Shown piece by piece: positions 59,475 to 64,000 of a stretch of 64,000 bases of DNA. Each line of letters begins with the position of its first letter. Position 1 is the stretch's first letter. A program made the translations under genes and the position numbers. The DNA comes from Bordetella genomosp. 8 (lineage in GTDB: Bacteria > Pseudomonadota > Gammaproteobacteria > Burkholderiales > Burkholderiaceae_B): contig NZ_CP021108.1 of NCBI RefSeq assembly GCF_002119685.1, positions 3,472,001-3,536,000 of the forward strand, in the 5' to 3' direction. The notes beneath the pieces were generated by a model. That model saw only the letters and a list, made by a program, of their open reading frames with translations. It made no database searches and was not told the DNA's origin.

Positions 59475-59553
59475 GCCCCCACGCCGCGCCGGTGAACCGG
59501 CTTGCTGCCCCCCAAGGGGGCCCTTTTTGCCTTGGGGCGGCCCGGCGGCAAAA
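59475..59553. repeat. GC-rich nested inverted-repeat element after the permease gene
   Basis: GCCCCC, GCCGCGCCGG and the CCCCCC-AA-GGGGG core are matched by downstream GGGGCGG and CCCGGCGGC, giving a nested hairpin about 70 bases long. The look (stop-proximal, GC-clamped, T-run inside) is that of a dispersed intergenic element seen in Bordetella-like genomes; copy number is not visible in one window. Confidence 0.45.
59507..59530 (+). terminator. Terminator of the purine permease gene
   Basis: CCCCC and GGGGG pair around AA, extended by flanking G/C pairs, and are followed by five T (59524-59528). It forms the centre of the larger nested inverted repeat at 59475-59553. Confidence 0.6.
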
Positions 59554-59567
59554 AATCCGCCGCACGC

Positions 59568-59573
59568 TAAAAT
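59568..59573 (+). promoter_or_regulatory. -10 box of queE
   Basis: TAAAAT lies 27 bases before the queE ATG, directly in front of the leader hairpin. Confidence 0.5.
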
Positions 59574-59594
59574 AGCGGGTTTTACAGACCCGCT
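59574..59594 (+). promoter_or_regulatory. Leader hairpin of queE-queD
   Basis: AGCGGGT and ACCCGCT form a perfect 7-base dyad around TTTACAG, between the -10 box and the start codon, leaving only six bases (GTTTTC) before ATG and no Shine-Dalgarno. It could be an operator or an RNA element. It does not match the known preQ1 riboswitch fold, which needs an A-rich 3' tail. Confidence 0.45.
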
Positions 59595-59600
59595 GTTTTC

Positions 59601-60233
59601 ATGACCTACGCCGTCAAGGAAATTTTCAAGACCCTGCAGGGCGAAGGGGCGCAGGCGGGACGAGCCGCGGTTTTCTGCCGTTTCGCCGGCTGCAACCTGT
59701 GGTCCGGCCGCGAAAGCGACCGCGCCACCGCCGCCTGTACCTTCTGCGACACCGACTTCATCGGCACCGACGGCCCCGGCGGCGGCAAATTCGCCAGCGC
59801 CGAGATGCTGGCCGATGCGCTGGCCGCGGAATGGGGTCCCGACAGCGCCCTCCGCTACGTGGTTTTCACGGGCGGCGAACCGCTGCTGCAGCTCGACCGT
59901 GCCCTGATCGCCGCGGTGCACGCGCGCGGCTTCACGATCGCCATCGAAACCAACGGCACCATGGTGCCGCCGGAAGGCATCGACTGGATCTGCGTCAGCC
60001 CCAAGGGCAAGGCGCCCGTACTGCTGCGCGCCGGCAATGAGCTGAAGCTGGTCTATCCGCAGGCCGACGCGCGGCCGGAGTCCTTCGCCGGCCTGAAGTT
60101 CGAGCACTTCTTCCTGCAGCCCATGGACGGGCCCGAACGCACGGCGCACACGCAGGCGATCGTCGAGTACTGCAAGCAGCATCCGCAATGGCGCCTGAGC
60201 CTGCAAACCCATAAATACATAGGCATTCCATGA
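59601..60233 (+). CDS. queE: 7-carboxy-7-deazaguanine synthase (radical SAM)
   Basis: The 210-aa enzyme contracts carboxytetrahydropterin to CDG in queuosine synthesis. The radical-SAM cysteines are Cys31 plus the CTFC pair downstream (C-x14-C-x2-C, a QueE-type insertion). FTGGEPLLQ is the GGEP SAM motif and IAIETNGT the next. EIFKTLQGEGAQAGRAAVFCR is the family start. It overlaps queD by ATGA. Queuosine genes queC and queF are not in the window. Confidence 0.95.
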   Translation: MTYAVKEIFKTLQGEGAQAGRAAVFCRFAGCNLWSGRESDRATAACTFCDTDFIGTDGPGGGKFASAEMLADALAAEWGPDSALRYVVFTGGEPLLQLDRALIAAVHARGFTIAIETNGTMVPPEGIDWICVSPKGKAPVLLRAGNELKLVYPQADARPESFAGLKFEHFFLQPMDGPERTAHTQAIVEYCKQHPQWRLSLQTHKYIGIP

Positions 60234-60703
60234 GCAGCCCCACGCGCCCGGCACCCGGCACGATTTCCGTCACCCGCCGGCTGGAATTCGACGCCGGCCA
60301 TCGCATTCCGGACCATCGCAGCCAGTGCCGCAATATGCACGGCCATCGCTATGTGCTGGAGGTCACGCTGGAAGGCCAGGTCATCGATGCGCCCGGCGCA
60401 TCGGACAACGGCATGGTGATGGACTTCTCGGACATCAAGGCGATCGCCAACGAACACCTGGTCGGTCATTGGGACCACGCTTTCCTGGTGTATGCGGGCG
60501 ATGCCGCCGTGCGCGGCTTCCTGGACAGCCTGCCGGGGCACAAGACCGTGGTGCTGGACCGGATTCCCACGGTGGAGAACCTGGCGCGCATCGCCTTCGA
60601 CATCCTGCGTCCGCATTACCACCGGCAGTTCGGCGGCGATCTGCGGCTGGCCCGCGTGCGGCTGTATGAAACGCCCAATTGCTGGGCCGATTGCGAAGGT
60701 TGA
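60230..60703 (+). CDS. queD: 6-carboxytetrahydropterin synthase
   Basis: The 157-aa protein supplies the substrate of QueE from dihydroneopterin triphosphate. Zn ligands are the His in FDAGHRIPDH and the HGHRY pair. The catalytic Cys is in HRSQCRNMHGH. DHAFLV, PTVENLARIAFDIL and the C-terminal VRLYETPNCWADC fit the family. The start is in ATGA overlap with queE. It converges with the Xre gene after 19 bases. Confidence 0.95.
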   Translation: MSSPTRPAPGTISVTRRLEFDAGHRIPDHRSQCRNMHGHRYVLEVTLEGQVIDAPGASDNGMVMDFSDIKAIANEHLVGHWDHAFLVYAGDAAVRGFLDSLPGHKTVVLDRIPTVENLARIAFDILRPHYHRQFGGDLRLARVRLYETPNCWADCEG

Positions 60704-60722
60704 CGCGCCGGCCGCCGGCCGC

Positions 60723-60959
60723 CTATTCCCCGGCCGACGGCGTGTCCGTTTCCTCGGAGTCCTGGTAGGTCAGCAGATCCCCGGGCTGGCACCGCAGGGC
60801 GCGGCAGATCGCTTCCAGCGTGTCGAAGCGCACGCCCCTGACCTTGCCGGATTTCAGCAGGGACAGGTTCTGTTCCGTGATGCCGACGGTGGCGGCCAGG
60901 TCCTTGGACTTCATCTTGCGCTTGCTGAGCATGACGTCCAGTGTGACGACGATGGGCAT
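60723..60959 (-). CDS. Small Xre-family DNA-binding protein
   Basis: The 78-aa protein is almost entirely one helix-turn-helix: VTLDVMLSKRKMKSKDLAATVGITEQNLSLLKSGKVRGVRF, then LEAICRALRCQPGDLL. This short Xre type commonly follows a DUF2975 membrane protein, as here (37 bases after it). It is probably the repressor of its own operon, binding the dyad at 61702-61737. Confidence 0.92.
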   Translation of the reverse strand: MPIVVTLDVMLSKRKMKSKDLAATVGITEQNLSLLKSGKVRGVRFDTLEAICRALRCQPGDLLTYQDSEETDTPSAGE

Positions 60960-60996
60960 TGCAGTCCTGCCGTGGGGTGTATGTCGTCGCTGGTCG

Positions 60997-61590
60997 TTAG
61001 ACGAACTGCTGGTTTTCGCGATAGACCTCGGACGCGCGCTGCAGGATGCGACCGATGATGGCGATGCATGCGGCGACGAACAACGCCACCAGCGCCGATG
61101 CGTCCAGCGACAGCGCGACGATGTGGTGGCCGGGTTCGGCGCGTATCGTCAGCCATATGCTCAGTACCGGCTCGGTCAGGAACTGCACCACCACCCACAA
61201 CGCGATCCAGCGCCCGACCGCGGCCAGATGGCGTCCGGCGCGCATCGAAAAGTAGGCACCCCGGGCATAGTCGCGGAACAGCGCGCGCAGATGGGCCAGG
61301 CCGCGCATCAGCACCAGCAGCGGCACGCTGGTGATCAACATCGCGCCTATCGTCTGCCACACCGGGAATTGCGCCAGGTCCAGCGACCCGTCCGACAGCC
61401 AGCGCGAGGTCATGCCGAAGCTGAAGCCATAGCCGTGCGGGCCATAAGGGGGATAGATCCAGTTGACGATGTTGAGCGCCAGCAAAGCGGCCATTACCAC
61501 CAGGGTGAGGCCGGCCATGCGGTGGCTGAGGTCGGCCAGGCGGTCGGATGTCAGGCTGCGGCGGCCGCGCGCGCGGTTGAACAGGGTCAT
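60997..61590 (-). CDS. DUF2975 membrane protein
   Basis: The 197-aa protein has four predicted TM helices (about 24-44, 75-97, 120-145 and 165-185), with segments such as LSHRMAGLTLVVMAALLALNIVNW and LALFVAACIAIIGRIL-like stretches. The fold matches DUF2975, found with a short Xre partner. Function unknown; related pairs are linked to envelope or stress responses. Start ATG 61590 has GAGAGG about 7 bases upstream; the longer frame crosses the promoter and operator and is rejected. Confidence 0.88.
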   Translation of the reverse strand: MTLFNRARGRRSLTSDRLADLSHRMAGLTLVVMAALLALNIVNWIYPPYGPHGYGFSFGMTSRWLSDGSLDLAQFPVWQTIGAMLITSVPLLVLMRGLAHLRALFRDYARGAYFSMRAGRHLAAVGRWIALWVVVQFLTEPVLSIWLTIRAEPGHHIVALSLDASALVALFVAACIAIIGRILQRASEVYRENQQFV

Positions 61591-61696
61591 GGGAAAACCT
61601 CTCGAAGATTGGCGACGTGGCGCTGGGTGTAGCCGCCGACCGCGGGTGGCGGATAAGCCATCCGAAGTCCCTGCGGCAACTGCCCAACGCGGACGC

Positions 61697-61725
61697 ATCT
61701 TAGCAAGAAAATTATCGTTAAACAA
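61697..61725 (-). promoter_or_regulatory. Promoter of the DUF2975-Xre operon
   Basis: On the minus strand TTGTTT (61725-61720) and TAAGAT (61702-61697) are spaced by 17 bases. Predicted start near 61690, giving a leader of about 100 bases. The promoter lies inside the dyad at 61702-61737. Confidence 0.7.
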
Positions 61726-61737
61726 TAATTTCTTGCT
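61702..61737. promoter_or_regulatory. Operator dyad over the DUF2975-Xre promoter
   Basis: A 36-base near-perfect inverted repeat with outer arms AGCAAGAA/TTCTTGCT and inner core TTATCGTTAAACAATAA. It covers the -35 box and touches the -10 box, so binding would block RNA polymerase. The adjacent Xre protein is the obvious ligand. Confidence 0.7.
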
Positions 61738-61782
61738 GCGAAGGATTAACTGAATGGCACACTCGGTCGCGTCGGGGCCCGA

Positions 61783-64000
61783 TCAGGTCAGGGCCGCATA
61801 GCCGCCCTGCGCCGGTCCGCCCATCGCCGGATCGGAGATCCCATGAGCGCCGGTTTCCATCCGGCCGGCGAACCGCCTGGCGTAGCCCTGGCCGGCGGTC
61901 CCGCCAGCCGTCCCGACCCCGAGCGTGAAGTCGTACCAGCAATGCGACGCCGCCAGCGGCCATCGCCATTCGGCCTGCTGGCCCGCCGGGATGTCCTGGC
62001 TTTTCACCGCGCCACCGAAGTAGGCGTTGTCGGTGACGGTCACCGCAAGGCCGGCTTCGGATGGATTGCTGACCGTCACCACCAGCGCGCCTTCGGCGGG
62101 TGCGTAGCGGACGCGTGTTATCGGCAGCCGGGGCGCGGGTGGCGATGCCAGGGTGCCGGCGAAGTGCCGGTGGAAGCCGTTGGGGCCGAGCACCCAGAGG
62201 CTGTAGCGCCCGTCCGGCAGCGGCAGCCAGACGTCTTCCAGCGCCCTGCCCGGCTCGACGGTATAGCGGCGCGGCAGGGCGTCCAGGCGGTGGATGTCGT
62301 AGACGTGAAAAACAGCGGCCCTCCCACCCGTGTTGGAAAAGCGCAGCCGCAGGCGCTTCTCCACCATCTCGTCGTCCACATGCAGCTCGTAAGGCAAGGC
62401 GCGCGAGCGCCGCGTCCCCACGGCCTGCACCGGCAGCTCGGGCGCCGCCGGCGCGATCGGCACCGTGGTGCCGGACAGCGACCGGCTGCGCCCATCCAGC
62501 GCGGCGGTGTCCGGCAGCCGCGCCGGCAAGCCGCCCTGGTTGGGCGTGGCGAAATCGAAGCAGGACATCAGGTCGCCGGCGACCGCCCGCCGCCAGGGGC
62601 TGATGTTGGGCTCATCGACGCCAAAACGCCGTGCGATGAAACGCAGCACCGACGTGTGGTCGAACACCTCCGAATTCACCCAGCCGCCACGGCTCCAGGG
62701 CGAGATCACATACATCGGTACGCGCGGTCCCATGCCGTAGGGATGATGGCGATAGGCCAGCGTGGACTGCACGCCGCCCACATCGTCACCCAGATAATCG
62801 TCGCTGGCGTCCACCGTGCTGGCGCCCTGCGGGTCGAGCGCCTGCGTGCCGCCGGCCGTGCGCGCGTACGACGGCGGCGCGGGTGGCGGCATGTGGTCGA
62901 AAAAGCCGTCGTTCTCATCGAAATTCAGGATAAGCACCGTGCGGCTCCACACGCGTGGATTCGCCGTCAATGCATCCAGCACCTGCGCGGTATAGGCAGC
63001 ACCCTGCGCCGGGCTGGACGGCTGCGGATGCTCTGACGCCGACGACGGCGCGCAGATCCAGGAAACCTGCGGCAGGCGGTCCGCCATCACGTCCGCGCGC
63101 AGCGCGTCCAGGTTGCGCGTGCGTATGCCTCTTTCGTACAGCGCGCGTTCGCGTTCCGTGCGCTCGGGCAGCACGGCGGGTACGCTGCGCGCGTGCGCCT
63201 GCCGGAAGGCCTTGAAGCCGAACAAGGGATTCAGCGCGTAGAACTCGAACTCGTTGTCCTGGTACACCTGCCAGCTGACGCCCGCGTCCTGCAGCCGTTC
63301 CGCGTAGGTCATCCAGGTGTAGCCGTCCTTGTGGGCGCCTTTCTTCAGCGTGTTGTAGCTGTTGTCCAGCGCGGGGCCGTTGTAGATGTCCGGCCTGGCA
63401 GGATCGTCCCGCCCGTGATTGGTGCCGGTAAAGATGAAGCAGCGGTTCGGATTGGTCCCCCCCGTCAGTGAACAATGATAGGCATCGCACACGGTGAAGG
63501 CGTTTGCCAGCGCGAACTGGAAAGGCAGGTCGGCCTGGGCGTAATAGACCATGGACGCGTTCTTCTTGAACTGCGGCCAGTGCGTCATGCGTCCGCCATC
63601 CCAGGCATCCTGCGCATCGGGATAAAGATGCGGCGTACCCGCGGTGCGCATCAGCCGAAAATCCACCGCCGTGTCGTTGTGCTGCGGCGCCAGGATGGCC
63701 GGCAGGCCCGCCGGCTGGCCGTCGTGGCGTTGGTACCAGACCGTCCTGCCTTGCATGCCGGGGGCGTCGGCAACGGGAATGGGGAAGCGGTCGCCGAAGC
63801 CCCTTACGCCGGCCAGCGTGCCGAAATAGTGGTCGAAGGCGCGGTTTTCCTGCGTCAGGACGACGATGTGCTCGACGTCGCGCAGGGTGCCGGTGCGACG
63901 GTCCGCCTCGATGGCGAGCGCCTTGCGTATGGCTGGTGGAAACATCGACAAGGCCGCTGCGGCGCCCGCGCCGCGGGCCGACTTGCGGAAGAATTCGCGG
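61783..64000 (-). CDS. Phosphocholine-specific phospholipase C, Tat-exported, 5' end cut by window
   Basis: The gene enters from the right edge; about 739 residues are visible and the start lies outside. The first residues, REFFRKSARGAGAAAALSMFP, look like the second half of a twin-arginine signal. The catalytic phosphoesterase domain follows with IVVLTQENRAFDHYFGTLAGVRGFGDR, CDAYHCSLTGGTNPNR, LNFDENDGFFDH and the RVPMYVISPWSRGGWV segment. The C-terminus carries two tandem small beta domains (about residues 520-700) typical of PlcN/PlcH-type enzymes. It hydrolyses phosphatidylcholine or sphingomyelin outside the cytoplasm. No PlcR chaperone gene is visible. Confidence 0.92.
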   Translation of the reverse strand, partial: REFFRKSARGAGAAAALSMFPPAIRKALAIEADRRTGTLRDVEHIVVLTQENRAFDHYFGTLAGVRGFGDRFPIPVADAPGMQGRTVWYQRHDGQPAGLPAILAPQHNDTAVDFRLMRTAGTPHLYPDAQDAWDGGRMTHWPQFKKNASMVYYAQADLPFQFALANAFTVCDAYHCSLTGGTNPNRCFIFTGTNHGRDDPARPDIYNGPALDNSYNTLKKGAHKDGYTWMTYAERLQDAGVSWQVYQDNEFEFYALNPLFGFKAFRQAHARSVPAVLPERTERERALYERGIRTRNLDALRADVMADRLPQVSWICAPSSASEHPQPSSPAQGAAYTAQVLDALTANPRVWSRTVLILNFDENDGFFDHMPPPAPPSYARTAGGTQALDPQGASTVDASDDYLGDDVGGVQSTLAYRHHPYGMGPRVPMYVISPWSRGGWVNSEVFDHTSVLRFIARRFGVDEPNISPWRRAVAGDLMSCFDFATPNQGGLPARLPDTAALDGRSRSLSGTTVPIAPAAPELPVQAVGTRRSRALPYELHVDDEMVEKRLRLRFSNTGGRAAVFHVYDIHRLDALPRRYTVEPGRALEDVWLPLPDGRYSLWVLGPNGFHRHFAGTLASPPAPRLPITRVRYAPAEGALVVTVSNPSEAGLAVTVTDNAYFGGAVKSQDIPAGQQAEWRWPLAASHCWYDFTLGVGTAGGTAGQGYARRFAGRMETGAHGISDPAMGGPAQGGYAALT

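Noticed and set aside
59568..59600. preQ1-I riboswitch upstream of queE
   Set aside because: There is a hairpin but no A-rich 3' tail to form the pseudoknot, so the known fold is not supported.

Overview
The window is GC-rich, densely coded chromosomal DNA. It looks like a beta-proteobacterium of the Bordetella/Achromobacter group (Alcaligenaceae, Burkholderiales). The grounds are the tripartite-tricarboxylate (Bug) binding proteins, the surE-pcm-nlpD order, the gene families present and the codon bias. I see no rRNA, tRNA, CRISPR array, transposase or integrase. About 55 genes are supported, two of them cut by the window ends: ppiD at the left and a Tat-exported phospholipase C at the right.

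Layout. 1-3.6 kb: ppiD, a glycerophosphodiester phosphodiesterase and rlmJ. 3.7-10.8 kb: an AcrAB-OprM-type RND efflux operon with a divergent LysR regulator. 10.8-14.2 kb: a lone homodimeric AceE-type 2-oxoacid dehydrogenase E1 divergent from an Lrp/AsnC regulator, an arrangement like mdeB/mdeR. 14.2-31.9 kb: a catabolic island of 13 co-directional genes, many joined by 4-base ATGA stop/start overlaps, driven from a divergent LysR gene. Its core matches the hmf (2-furoate / 2,5-furandicarboxylate) pathway: a three-subunit molybdenum hydroxylase, an acyl-CoA ligase, UbiD/UbiX-type decarboxylase proteins and a crotonase-fold HmfE-like hydrolase. The flanks carry an enolase-superfamily enzyme, an aldehyde dehydrogenase, an FMN alpha-hydroxyacid dehydrogenase, a ThDP 2-oxoacid enzyme and two Bug receptors. 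Together the flanking enzymes resemble a mandelate-type front end.

32-36 kb: a pseudouridine synthase, ubiC, an unknown low-complexity protein, yaeQ, an HxlR regulator and azoR. 36.1-37.3 kb: a stand-alone ExoY/CyaA-like nucleotidyl cyclase homologue. Nearly all catalytic residues are recognisable by eye, but the usual nucleotide-binding Asn appears to be Tyr; this is one of the most unusual genes here. 37.3-45.4 kb: a GsiABCD-type peptide/glutathione ABC importer with a cytoplasmic gamma-glutamyltransferase-like enzyme and a divergent LysR gene. 45.4-51 kb: pterin dehydratase, PII protein, nadE, argH and rlmD. 51-64 kb: a TorF-like porin, a Spy/CpxP-like protein, a 3'-5' exonuclease, nlpD, pcm, surE, plsY, tsaD, an NCS2 purine permease, queE-queD, an Xre/DUF2975 pair with a clear operator-promoter, and the phospholipase C.

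All functional calls come from reading the translated sequence and recalling families; no database search was run. Start codons were chosen from ribosome-binding sites, overlaps and family N-termini, and are often shorter than the longest open frame.
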